In this document: piece by piece, positions 14,003 to 21,265 of the stretch
Layout of the letters: each line of letters opens with the position of its first letter
Numbering within the stretch: the first letter of the stretch is position 1
Assembly (NCBI GenBank): GCA_035620975.1
Contig: DASPFV010000244.1
Coordinates: 1 to 21,272 of the forward strand
DNA from: DASPFV01 sp035620975
Lineage (GTDB): Bacteria > Acidobacteriota > Vicinamibacteria > Vicinamibacterales > 2-12-FULL-66-21
Direction: 5' to 3'
Length of the DNA: 21,272 nt
Made by a program: the position numbers and the translations under genes
Notes under the pieces: model-generated
Told to the model about the DNA's origin: nothing
What the model saw: only the letters and a program-made list of their open reading frames with translations
Databases searched by the model: none

Positions 14003-15463
14003 GTGCAGCGACAGCGCGCAATGGAACGTTACCTGACAGCGGCCGCGGCGTGTGCGGTCATCGGTCTGACGTTCGGGCTCCAGGCGGCGGATCCGCCGGA
14101 CTGGTCGCGGTTCCGGGGTCCGAACGGCTCCGGGATCTCCGCGGCCAGGAACGTACCCACCGAGTTCGGCCCGAAGAAGAACCTCGTCTGGCGGCTGGAA
14201 CTGCCGCCAGGGCATTCGTCGCCCATCCTCTGGGGCGACCGGATCTACCTGACCGGCTATCGCGGCGACACGCTCCTCACGCTGGCGGTGGATCGCCAGG
14301 CCGGGCGCGTGCTCTGGGAGCGGCCCGCGCCGCCGGTGACGACGAAGATCATCGACAAGCGCAACAATCCGGCGTCGCCGAGCCCGGCCGTCGACGAGAG
14401 CGGCGTCTACGTGTTCTTCCCCGACTACGGCCTCCTGGCGTACGACACGGACGGCCGCCAGCGCTGGGACGTGGCGCTCGGCCCCTTCAACAACGTCTAC
14501 GGCATGGGCGCGTCGCCCGTGATCGTCGGCGATCTCGTGGTGCTCGCGTGCGACCAGAGCCTCGGGTCGTACCTGCTGGCCGTGGACAAGCGCACGGGCG
14601 CGGTGCGATGGAAGGTCGATCGGCCGGAGGCGAAGAGCGGGCATTCGACACCCGTCGTGTGGCGCGGGCCCGACGGAAGGGATCAGATCCTGCTGCCCGG
14701 CTCGTTCCTGCTCACGGCCTATGACGGCGCGACGGGACGGAAGCTCTGGTGGGCCGGCGGGCTGTCGTTCGAGATGAAGTCCACCCCGGTCATCGGGAAC
14801 GGCACGATTTACGTGAACGGGTACGGCGCCCCCGTCAACGATCCGGGCAACAAGGTGAGCGTGCCCGAGGCCGACGAGGCGTGGAAGACGGCCGACGCCG
14901 ACGGCAACGGCGTGCTGTCGAAGGCGGAGTTTCCGAAGTTCACGCCGGCGTTCTGGTTCGACGTTGCGGACCTGGATGTCGACGGGGCGCTCACCCGCGA
15001 CGAGTGGGCGTACTACCGTGCGGCGCTGGATTCCGAGAACGGCATGCTGGCCATCCGGCTCGGCGGCTCGGGTGACATGACCGGCAAGGCGATCCGGTGG
15101 AAGTACCAGCGCAGCGTCCCGCAGCTGCCATCGCCGCTCCTCTATCAGGGCTTGCTCTACATGATCAACGACAACGGGATCGTCACGATCCTGAATCCCG
15201 ACTCCGGCGCGCTGGTCAGGCAGGGGCGCCTGACCGGAGCGCCGGGCCCGCACTTCGCGTCGCCGGTCGCCGCGGACGGACGCCTCTTCTTCACGACCGA
15301 AGCCGGCGCCGTCGTTGTCGTCGAGCCGGGCGTGGAGCTGAAGACGTTGGCCGTCAACGAGCTGGGCGAGGACGCGTACGCGACACCCTCGTTCGCCGAT
15401 GGTCGGATTTACGTGCGCACGACATCCGCGTTGTACGCGTTCGGGCGGCAGCCGGCGCGATGA
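14003..15463 (+). CDS. Exported PQQ-binding-like beta-propeller protein with two EF hands
   Basis: 486 aa from GTG 14003, or 480 aa from ATG 14021; the GTG is preferred because of the -10-like TATACT 6 nt upstream, but the choice is open. A Sec signal peptide is followed by DWSRFRGPNGSGIS, the usual opening of secreted PQQ/BamB-like propellers, then blades with strand patterns such as GRVLWE, YDTDGRQRWDV and AVDKRTGAVRWKV. Counted from the ATG, residues 292-303 (DADGNG...E) and 317-328 (DLDVDG...E) are two complete EF-hand loops set between blades. Such proteins may bind PQQ as dehydrogenases or act as scaffolds; conserved PQQ ligands cannot be judged here. The calcium sites may stabilise the fold in the periplasm. 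The TGA stop overlaps the next ATG (ATGA at 15460), so the two genes are translationally coupled. Confidence 0.9.
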   Translation: MQRQRAMERYLTAAAACAVIGLTFGLQAADPPDWSRFRGPNGSGISAARNVPTEFGPKKNLVWRLELPPGHSSPILWGDRIYLTGYRGDTLLTLAVDRQAGRVLWERPAPPVTTKIIDKRNNPASPSPAVDESGVYVFFPDYGLLAYDTDGRQRWDVALGPFNNVYGMGASPVIVGDLVVLACDQSLGSYLLAVDKRTGAVRWKVDRPEAKSGHSTPVVWRGPDGRDQILLPGSFLLTAYDGATGRKLWWAGGLSFEMKSTPVIGNGTIYVNGYGAPVNDPGNKVSVPEADEAWKTADADGNGVLSKAEFPKFTPAFWFDVADLDVDGALTRDEWAYYRAALDSENGMLAIRLGGSGDMTGKAIRWKYQRSVPQLPSPLLYQGLLYMINDNGIVTILNPDSGALVRQGRLTGAPGPHFASPVAADGRLFFTTEAGAVVVVEPGVELKTLAVNELGEDAYATPSFADGRIYVRTTSALYAFGRQPAR

Positions 15464-17439
15464 GAGTCCGTGCGGAACTGGCGATCCTGCTGGGTCTGGT
15501 GAGCCTCGGCCCGCTCTCGGGCCAGTCCCGCTGGTGGATGGACGAGCCCGTGCGGTTCCTGCAGACCAATGTGCGGGAGATCGACTCGACGCTCGATCCG
15601 CAGCGGCTCGTTCAGCAGGTCGCCGACTTCCCGGCCAACACGCTGCTCTTCAACATGGGCGGCATCGTGGCGCAGTACCCCACGGGCGTGGAGCTGCATT
15701 ACCCAAGCCCGCACCTGCCGCCCGGCCGGGATCTGTTCGGCGAGGTGCTCGCCGCCGCCCGTGCCCGGCGCATGCGCGTCGTGGGCCGGTTCGACCTGAG
15801 CAAGACGCAGAAGCCGGTCTTCGATGCGCACCCCGAGTGGTTCTTCAAAGGGACGGACGGCGGTCCCGCCATCTACAACGGCCTGTATTCGACCTGCATC
15901 AACGGCGGCTACTACCGCGAGCACGCGCCGAAGATCCTGACGGAAGCGCTGGAACGCTATGCCGTCGACGGGCTGTTCTTCAACATGTTCGGGAACCCCT
16001 CGACCGACTACAGCGGCCGGCCCATGGGCCCGTGCCAGTGCGAGGCGTGCCGGCGGAAGTTCCAGGCCCGCTACGGGCGGCCGCTGCCCGTGTCGTTGCA
16101 GGATGACGGCTACGCCGAGTTCATGGCCGAATCGGCGCGAGAGCTCGCCGCGATGATCGGAGACCTGATCCACAGCCGGCGTCCGGGCGCCGCGTTTCTC
16201 ACGTACATCTCGGAGCACACTGACGTCATCATGCACGAGTCGAACACGTCGGTGACGCGTCCACTGCCGATGTGGCCGTACTCGGCGAGCGACAACGTGA
16301 ACCGCGCGCGCAACTCCGAGCCGGACAAGATGGTCGTCAATCTCGCCATGAGCTTCGTCGACTACCCGTGGCGCTTCGTCACCGTGGCGCCTGCGGAGAT
16401 GCAGCTGCGGTTGTATCAGAACCTGGCGCACGGTGGTCCCCCTGCGATTGCCATGGTCGGGACGATGGACCAGGAGGACCGGCAGGCGCTCGTCGCGGCC
16501 AGGCCCGTGTTCGAGTGGCACGCGCGGCACGAGGATCTCTACGTCGGGCAGGAGAGCGCCGCGCGGGTCCTGCTGCTGCGGGGCGGCGCCCAGAGTGCCT
16601 ACCGCGGCTTCTTCCGGATGCTCAGCGAGCAGCACATCCCGTTCGCGGTCGCCGACAACCTGAAGTGGCTGTCCGATGCCTCGCGCCCGTTCGAGCTGGT
16701 CATCTCGCCATCCGGGGCACCAGCCGAGCTCGATTCATTCGTCCGCGGAGGCGGACGGCTGCTCGTCGCGGGCGCCACGCCGCCTTCCCCCGCGTTTCAG
16801 TTCGGCACGCTGCTCGGCAGACGGCCAGCCGTGCAGGCGTCGTGGCGCATCCACGATCACGCGCTGCTGCCGTCGCTCAGGAACACGAACCTGCTGTTCC
16901 TCGACGGCGAATACGCGGAGTACGCGGCGCCCGGACGTCCGCTGCTGACGCTCATCCCGCCGGCGATGTTCGGCCCGCCAGAGAAGGTGTGGGTGGACAA
17001 GGTCGAGACCGGGGTTCCGGGCCTGCTGCTCGCGGACCATGGGAAAGGCAGGGTCGCGTACGTCCCCTGGGACGTGGGGGGCTTGTACTACCGGCACGGC
17101 TCGCCGGGGCACTCCGGCCTGATGGCGGACCTCGTCGATCATCTGCTGCCGCACGGACGTCAGCTGAGGACGAACGCCCACCCGCTCGTCGAGATAACCG
17201 TGATGCAGCAGCCCCGGCGTCACCGCACCCTCGTGCACTTCGTCAACCTGAGCGGTCACGCCGACACGACGTACCACGCGCCTGTCGAGATGCGGGAGAT
17301 CTCCGTCGAGCTGGCGGGCGACTTCCAGCTCGCGAGGGCGGTCCGCTCCAGCGCGGATATCGCTGTCAGGCGGGCCGGCGCGTTCAGTCGTTTCACGCTG
17401 CCGGTGCTGGGAAGCTACGAAGTCGTGGTACTGCAGTAG
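15460..17439 (+). CDS. Exported GHL6/beta-galactosidase-like protein
   Basis: 659 aa with a Sec signal peptide (residues 1-21). The first ~350 residues look like a TIM barrel of the hypothetical glycoside hydrolase 6 (GHL6) type: WWMDEPVRFLQTNVREID, NTLLFNMGGIVAQYPT, RRMRVVGRFDLSK, HPEWFFKG and DGLFFNMFGNPS. A cysteine cluster CQCEAC (192-197) followed by RRKFQARYG is typical of this family and of GH42-like barrels. Residues about 360-590 resemble a beta-galactosidase trimerisation (class I glutaminase-like) domain, and the end is beta-rich. Candidate acids lie near Glu252 and Asp278, but catalytic residues cannot be assigned safely; activity is unproven for GHL6. Coupling by ATGA to the propeller gene implies a joint role, probably on an extracytoplasmic glycan. 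Confidence 0.85.
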   Translation: MRVRAELAILLGLVSLGPLSGQSRWWMDEPVRFLQTNVREIDSTLDPQRLVQQVADFPANTLLFNMGGIVAQYPTGVELHYPSPHLPPGRDLFGEVLAAARARRMRVVGRFDLSKTQKPVFDAHPEWFFKGTDGGPAIYNGLYSTCINGGYYREHAPKILTEALERYAVDGLFFNMFGNPSTDYSGRPMGPCQCEACRRKFQARYGRPLPVSLQDDGYAEFMAESARELAAMIGDLIHSRRPGAAFLTYISEHTDVIMHESNTSVTRPLPMWPYSASDNVNRARNSEPDKMVVNLAMSFVDYPWRFVTVAPAEMQLRLYQNLAHGGPPAIAMVGTMDQEDRQALVAARPVFEWHARHEDLYVGQESAARVLLLRGGAQSAYRGFFRMLSEQHIPFAVADNLKWLSDASRPFELVISPSGAPAELDSFVRGGGRLLVAGATPPSPAFQFGTLLGRRPAVQASWRIHDHALLPSLRNTNLLFLDGEYAEYAAPGRPLLTLIPPAMFGPPEKVWVDKVETGVPGLLLADHGKGRVAYVPWDVGGLYYRHGSPGHSGLMADLVDHLLPHGRQLRTNAHPLVEITVMQQPRRHRTLVHFVNLSGHADTTYHAPVEMREISVELAGDFQLARAVRSSADIAVRRAGAFSRFTLPVLGSYEVVVLQ

Positions 17440-17555
17440 TCGTGCGACCTGTTGCGGAGCTTCCGAAGTCGAGTTCGACCCGGTACGCGTGGCCGAGGCG
17501 CCGGCGGTCGGGGCCGGCCGTACGCGCCGGCTCCGCAGCGTCCGGCCGATCCCGC

Positions 17556-17585
17556 TTGACAAGGGCCCCTGCCGGGCCGCATACT
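17556..17585 (+). promoter_or_regulatory. Sigma-70-type promoter for ispH
   Basis: TTGACA (17556-17561) is a perfect -35 and CATACT (17580-17585) a good -10, separated by 18 bp. The predicted transcript start is near 17592, giving a leader of about 40 nt before the ispH ATG, without a visible Shine-Dalgarno. This is the best-formed promoter in the window. The rest of the gap (17440-17555) is GC-rich with only a weak hairpin. Confidence 0.65.
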
Positions 17586-17599
17586 TTGCAATGTAAAGT
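17583..17599. promoter_or_regulatory. 17-nt palindrome over the ispH transcript start (candidate operator)
   Basis: ACTTTGCAATGTAAAGT is palindromic at 7 of 8 pairs around position 17591. It overlaps the end of the -10 and the predicted transcript start, where a dimeric repressor would block initiation. Its AT-rich arms stand out in this GC-rich sequence. No regulator gene lies in the window, so the binding protein is unknown. Confidence 0.5.
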
Positions 17600-17632
17600 T
17601 ACGGCCGGCAGTCAGTCTACGACACGCTCGTC

Positions 17633-18520
17633 ATGCGCCTTCTCCGTGCCCAGTCCCTCGGGATGTGCTTCGGCGTCCGCGATGCCATCGCGCTGGCGGT
17701 CAGCCAGGCGGAGGCGGCTCCGCTCACGATTCTCGGCGACCTCGTGCACAACGACGCGGTGCTCGGAGGGCTCCGCGCGCGCGGCATCGCGATCGCCCGC
17801 GACCTCGCGGACATACAGACACCCACCGTGATGGTCACCGCCCACGGCACGTCGCAGCGCGCGCTCGCTCAGACGCGCGCCCGCGGCTTCGCCGTGGTCG
17901 ATGCCACGTGTCCCCTCGTGCACGTCGCGCATCGGGCCGTGAAGGCCCTCGTCCGTGACGGCTACCATCCGGTCATCGTCGGCCAGCGCGACCACGTGGA
18001 AGTGCGCGGACTCACGGGAGACCTGGACGACTTCGACGTGGTGCAGGACGAACACGACGTCGCGGCGCTTCGCGCCCACCTTCGCCTGGGCATCGCGGCG
18101 CAGACCACGCAGCCCATCGAGACCGTGCGGCGCCTGGTCGGGCTGATCCGCACGCGCTTCCCCCGCTCCGACGTGCGCCTGATCGAGACCGTCTGCCGCC
18201 CGACGCGTGAGCGCCAGGCGGCGGCGCGCGACCTCGCGCTCGAATCCGACGTCGTGATCGTCGTCGGCGGGGCGAACAGCAACAACACGCGCGAACTGGT
18301 GAAGACCTGCAGCCGCTGGTGCCCGAGGGTTCATCACGTCCAGTCCGAATGCGACCTGCAGGCGGAATTCCTGCACGGCGCCGGCACGGTCGGCCTGACG
18401 GCGGGAACGTCCACGCCCGACGACGTGATCGATCGCGTCGAAGAGCGGATCCGGGAGCTTGCCGCAGGTCTCGAAGCCGACGAAGAGACGGCCGCTGCCT
18501 GTCCCGGACGAAGGCCGTGA
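17633..18520 (+). CDS. ispH: 4-hydroxy-3-methylbut-2-enyl diphosphate reductase (IspH), divergent form
   Basis: 295 aa, slightly shorter than E. coli IspH (316 aa), cytoplasmic. IspH performs the last MEP-pathway step, reducing HMBPP to IPP and DMAPP on a [4Fe-4S] cluster. The three cluster cysteines are present: Cys12 (GMCFGV), Cys93 (DATCPLV) and Cys188 (ETVCRPTRERQ). Substrate residues also align: His39 (LVHN), His71 (TAHG), His121 and Glu123 (DHVEV), the QTT at 157-159, Ser216 and Asn218 (ANSNNTREL), and Ser260 (TAGTSTPD). Sequence around them departs from the common type, for example DHVEVRG instead of GHPEVEG, so it may be a second, divergent copy. It has its own promoter with a palindrome and overlaps the next gene by 4 nt. 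Confidence 0.93.
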   Translation: MRLLRAQSLGMCFGVRDAIALAVSQAEAAPLTILGDLVHNDAVLGGLRARGIAIARDLADIQTPTVMVTAHGTSQRALAQTRARGFAVVDATCPLVHVAHRAVKALVRDGYHPVIVGQRDHVEVRGLTGDLDDFDVVQDEHDVAALRAHLRLGIAAQTTQPIETVRRLVGLIRTRFPRSDVRLIETVCRPTRERQAAARDLALESDVVIVVGGANSNNTRELVKTCSRWCPRVHHVQSECDLQAEFLHGAGTVGLTAGTSTPDDVIDRVEERIRELAAGLEADEETAAACPGRRP

Positions 18521-19191
18521 CGGAGAGGCGCCGTTGGCTGATCGTGGCGGTGTTTGCGATGGCGATGGCCTGGATGGAGGCCGCCACGGTCTATTACCTC
18601 CGCGTGCTCGTGGATCGGGTGGAGCCGTATCAGGCGAATCCCCTCCCGCTCGTCGACGGCGTGGCGCCGGTGGAGCTGGCGCGCGAGGCCGCGACGCTCG
18701 TGATGCTCCTGATGGTCGGCGTGCTCTCGAGCCGCGCCTGGCGTCACCGTCTCGCGTACGCCGCGATCGCCTTCGGCCTGTGGGACATCTGGTATTACGT
18801 ATTTCTGAAGATGATCAGCGGCTGGCCCGGGTCGCTGTTCGCGTGGGACGTCCTGTTCCTCCTGCCGCTGCCGTGGTGGGGCCCCGTGATCGCGCCGGTC
18901 TCGATCGCGGCCCTGATGATCGCCTGGGGCACGCTGGTCACGCAGTGCCGTCCGGCTGACGCTGCATCAGCCCCCGGCGGCCGCGTCCTGTGGGGATTAG
19001 CCGGGGCGGGGATTGCCCTGGCGCTCTTCGTCTTCATGTGGGACTCGATTCAGGCCGTCCGGCAGGGCCTGGATCTGAGCGCCGTCCTGCCGGCAACCTT
19101 CAACTGGCCCGCGTTCGGGCTCGCGCTCGCCCTCCTGGCGCTGCCGGTGGCGCACGCCGGTTATTGCGTGCTCCGCCCGAGACAGGCGTGA
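18517..19191 (+). CDS. Integral membrane protein of unknown function, coupled to ispH
   Basis: 224 aa from GTG 18517, which overlaps the ispH stop (GTGA), so translation is coupled. Predicted membrane helices lie at about residues 7-28, 57-71, 78-98, 107-142 (one or two), 156-178 and 196-218, giving six or seven spans. Charged loop residues and aromatics stand out in GLWDIWYYVFLKMISGWP (87-104), probably a conserved feature. I do not recognise the family. Linkage to ispH hints at lipid or isoprenoid-related work, but this is only context. The open frame begins upstream at 18319, but that part is Arg-rich antisense-like sequence within ispH. Confidence 0.85.
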   Translation: MTERRRWLIVAVFAMAMAWMEAATVYYLRVLVDRVEPYQANPLPLVDGVAPVELAREAATLVMLLMVGVLSSRAWRHRLAYAAIAFGLWDIWYYVFLKMISGWPGSLFAWDVLFLLPLPWWGPVIAPVSIAALMIAWGTLVTQCRPADAASAPGGRVLWGLAGAGIALALFVFMWDSIQAVRQGLDLSAVLPATFNWPAFGLALALLALPVAHAGYCVLRPRQA

Positions 19192-19193
19192 GA

Positions 19194-19211
19194 TCAGCTG
19201 TCAACCATCAG
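19194..19211. repeat. TCAGCTGTCA-type repeat in a 16-bp convergent gap
   Basis: TCAGCTGTCA (19194-19203) is identical to 4455-4464 and is followed by a related ACCATCAG. It starts 3 nt after the stop of the membrane protein and runs over the stop codon of the converging ThuA-like gene. Confidence 0.45.
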
Positions 19212-20281
19212 CCCTTGGCCGGCGGCGTACTCCGCGGCTTCGGCAGCGGGACTCCAGGCACCCGCTTCCCAAGCTCGAAATCGGAGGCGCGCAGGCCCTT
19301 GCGGAACCCGTCGAAGCCGTAGAACGAGGGCTCGTACGGATCGACGAACGCGACGTCCGCCCGGGCGGGAACGTCGAGCCCCAGTGACCAGTACACGCCG
19401 TTCACGACCAGGCGCCGCAGCCCTTCGTTCTCGAGATCGGTCGCCGAGCCCATCGTCGTCGTGAGAATCCGGCTCGTGGCGCCGCTCGCGCTCCGGTGGA
19501 GCCGTGTCCAGGCGATCGGCATCGGGGGGGTGTTGACGTCCTGCTCGACGTTGTCGGTCGCGCGGCGCTTCACGTACGCGGCCGGCGGAGCGTCAGGGCT
19601 CAGCGTCTGCAGCACGATTCCCCGCATGAGGATCGTCGCGTCGTCGGGTGGATAGGCTTCGTAGACGTCCGTGTCGCCGAAGACGTTCGCGACCGAGCGC
19701 AGGAGCGGGTGGTCGCGCTGGCCGTCCTCGACGACTCCGCGCGTGCCCTCGATCTTGTGTCGTCCCCAGTGCGTCAGCCAGGTCTCCCCGAGCACGCGCT
19801 TGCCGAACCCTCCCTCGTGGTTGTAGTTCCACGACGCCCACCGGCTGTCTTTCGGAAAACCCGCGAACGCGTGTGTGCTCGTGCGCAGCGCCACAATGGG
19901 CTTGCCCGAGAGGAGGTGTCTCTCGAGGCGCGCCATGTCCTCGTCCGGCCAGGCGCGGAAGCGGAGGGCCATGATCACGGCGTCGGCCGTGTCGAGGGCG
20001 GCGGGGTTCGAGAGGCTTCTGCCGTTCTTCGGGTCGATCGTGCCGTCGGCGTCAACCGAGAACAGCACCGTCGTCCGGAAGCCGTGCCGCTGGCTGAGGA
20101 TCTTGGCCAGCATCGGCAGGGCTTCTTCGCTGCGATATTCTTCATCGCCGGCGAGCAGCACCGCGTGCCGGCCCTGGCCGGCGCCCTCCCCGGGCTCGTA
20201 GGTGATGCTGGTGCGGGCGGGATCGGCTGTCTGGAGCGCCAGCGATCCAAGGAACACGGACGCGAGAACGGGATATCGCAT
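19208..20281 (-). CDS. Second ThuA-like domain protein, exported
   Basis: 357 aa from ATG 20281, where a short Sec signal peptide begins (MRYPVLASVFLGSLALQTAD); the longer upstream frame is antisense to the next gene. GGGTGAG about 8 nt upstream is a usable Shine-Dalgarno. ThuA features: RHAVLLAGDEEYRSEEALPML (38-58), DAVIMALRFRAWPDEDM (100-116), IVALRTSTHAFA (129-140), WNYNHEGGFGKRVLGETWLTHWG (151-173), and near the C-terminus the GVYWSLG typical of the fold. It belongs to the longer, THAF-motif subgroup common in Planctomycetes and Acidobacteria, distinct from the 314-aa ThuA-like protein at 2945-3889. The reaction is unknown; carbohydrate metabolism is the usual context. Confidence 0.9.
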   Translation of the reverse strand: MRYPVLASVFLGSLALQTADPARTSITYEPGEGAGQGRHAVLLAGDEEYRSEEALPMLAKILSQRHGFRTTVLFSVDADGTIDPKNGRSLSNPAALDTADAVIMALRFRAWPDEDMARLERHLLSGKPIVALRTSTHAFAGFPKDSRWASWNYNHEGGFGKRVLGETWLTHWGRHKIEGTRGVVEDGQRDHPLLRSVANVFGDTDVYEAYPPDDATILMRGIVLQTLSPDAPPAAYVKRRATDNVEQDVNTPPMPIAWTRLHRSASGATSRILTTTMGSATDLENEGLRRLVVNGVYWSLGLDVPARADVAFVDPYEPSFYGFDGFRKGLRASDFELGKRVPGVPLPKPRSTPPAKG

Positions 20282-20313
20282 TGTGAGGCTCACCCTGAAA
20301 ATCGATGGACAGC

Positions 20314-20319
20314 ACCATA
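20314..20319 (-). promoter_or_regulatory. Candidate -10 element TATGGT for the second ThuA-like gene
   Basis: The minus strand reads TATGGT 32 nt before the ATG at 20281, which would give a leader of about 25 nt with the GGGTGAG Shine-Dalgarno. The facing gene starts only 43 bp away at 20325, so its promoter must overlap; on the plus strand these bases give only a weak CATAGC. No -35 was identified. Confidence 0.35.
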
Positions 20320-20324
20320 GCACG

Positions 20325-21260
20325 GTGGCGCGGGTGGGCTCGCTCGTGCTCGCCGTCGGGGCGCTGGCGCTCGGGCAGGCGGATCGGCGAGCCAGCGTCG
20401 CCGAGCGGGTCGGACGCCTCACCCGCGACTCGGGCTGGACCGAGACCGCTGCTGTCCCGCTGAGGTTCAGGACGCACCATCCGCAGGGACTGGTCGGGGC
20501 GAACGACGCGTTCTATCTCTCCTCCGTCGAAGTGAAAACGCGTACCAGGCGGTTCGCGGCGCCAGTCGACGGGCTCGACAGGGACGCCGGCGCAGGCACT
20601 GGCCACCTGTTCAGGTTCGACCGGGACGGCAGACTCCTCGGTCAGGTGACGCTGGGCGAGGGGACGATCTACCACCCGGGAGGCATCGACTACGATGGGG
20701 CTCACGTGTGGGTGCCGGTGGCCGAGTACCGCCCGAACAGCCGGTCGATCGTGTACCGGGTCGATCCGCGCACGATGACGGCTGCGGAGGTCTTCCGCGT
20801 TCCGGATCACATCGGCGCGATCGTCCACGATACCGACGACGGCGCGTTGTATGGCGTGAGCTGGGGATCGCGTCGCTTCTACAGGTGGGCGTTGGCGGAG
20901 GGCGGGCAGGGGATCCAGGGCGGAGCGTCCGACGCGCGCTGGAGGGTCAACGGCTCACATTACGTGGACTACCAGGACTGCAAGTACGTCGGAGGGCGAC
21001 GGATGCTCTGCACGGGTGTTGCGGATCTGCGGCCGGCTGGCACCGGCGGCCTGGCCACGGCACTCCGGCTCGGCGGGCTCGAGCTCGTGGACCTGGGGGA
21101 CGGCCGTCCGCTTCACCAGGTCCCGGTGCGGCTGTGGACGACCGGCGGCGTGCCGCTGACGCAGAACGCCACGTGGTTCGAGCCCACCGCTACCGGGCTC
21201 CGGGGCTACTTTCTGCCGGAGGACGACACGTCGACGCTGTATGTGTATGAGGTTGAGTAG
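20325..21260 (+). CDS. DUF6454-like exported protein
   Basis: About 311 aa from GTG 20325 (GTG 20334 is an alternative); both leave a short hydrophobic signal (VGSLVLAVGALALGQA). An upstream open frame back to 20202 is antisense to the ThuA-like gene. The body has propeller-like strands: LRFRTHHPQGLVGANDAFYLSSVEV (46-70), GHLFRFDRDGRLLGQVTLGEG (93-113), IYHPGGIDYDGAHVWVPVAEY (115-135), SIVYRVDPRTM (141-151), HDTDDGALYGVSWGSRRFYRW (168-188) and YVDYQDCKYVG (213-223). I recall this pattern from DUF6454 proteins, which lack a known function; assignment is from memory. It may be a small extracytoplasmic binding or lyase-like propeller. The stop is 5 nt before the partial repeat at the window end. 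Confidence 0.82.
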   Translation: MARVGSLVLAVGALALGQADRRASVAERVGRLTRDSGWTETAAVPLRFRTHHPQGLVGANDAFYLSSVEVKTRTRRFAAPVDGLDRDAGAGTGHLFRFDRDGRLLGQVTLGEGTIYHPGGIDYDGAHVWVPVAEYRPNSRSIVYRVDPRTMTAAEVFRVPDHIGAIVHDTDDGALYGVSWGSRRFYRWALAEGGQGIQGGASDARWRVNGSHYVDYQDCKYVGGRRMLCTGVADLRPAGTGGLATALRLGGLELVDLGDGRPLHQVPVRLWTTGGVPLTQNATWFEPTATGLRGYFLPEDDTSTLYVYEVE

Positions 21261-21265
21261 ACGGC

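Noticed and set aside
17514..17530. Terminator after the GHL6-like gene
   Set aside because: The CCGGC/GCCGG stem is only 5 bp and no T-run follows.
15409..17831. Long antisense and shifted frames over the GHL6-like gene
   Set aside because: They mirror the real gene's codon pattern and carry no domain of their own.
18319..18516. N-terminal extension of the membrane protein
   Set aside because: It is Arg-rich out-of-frame sequence inside ispH; the GTG at 18517 overlaps the ispH stop as expected for coupling.
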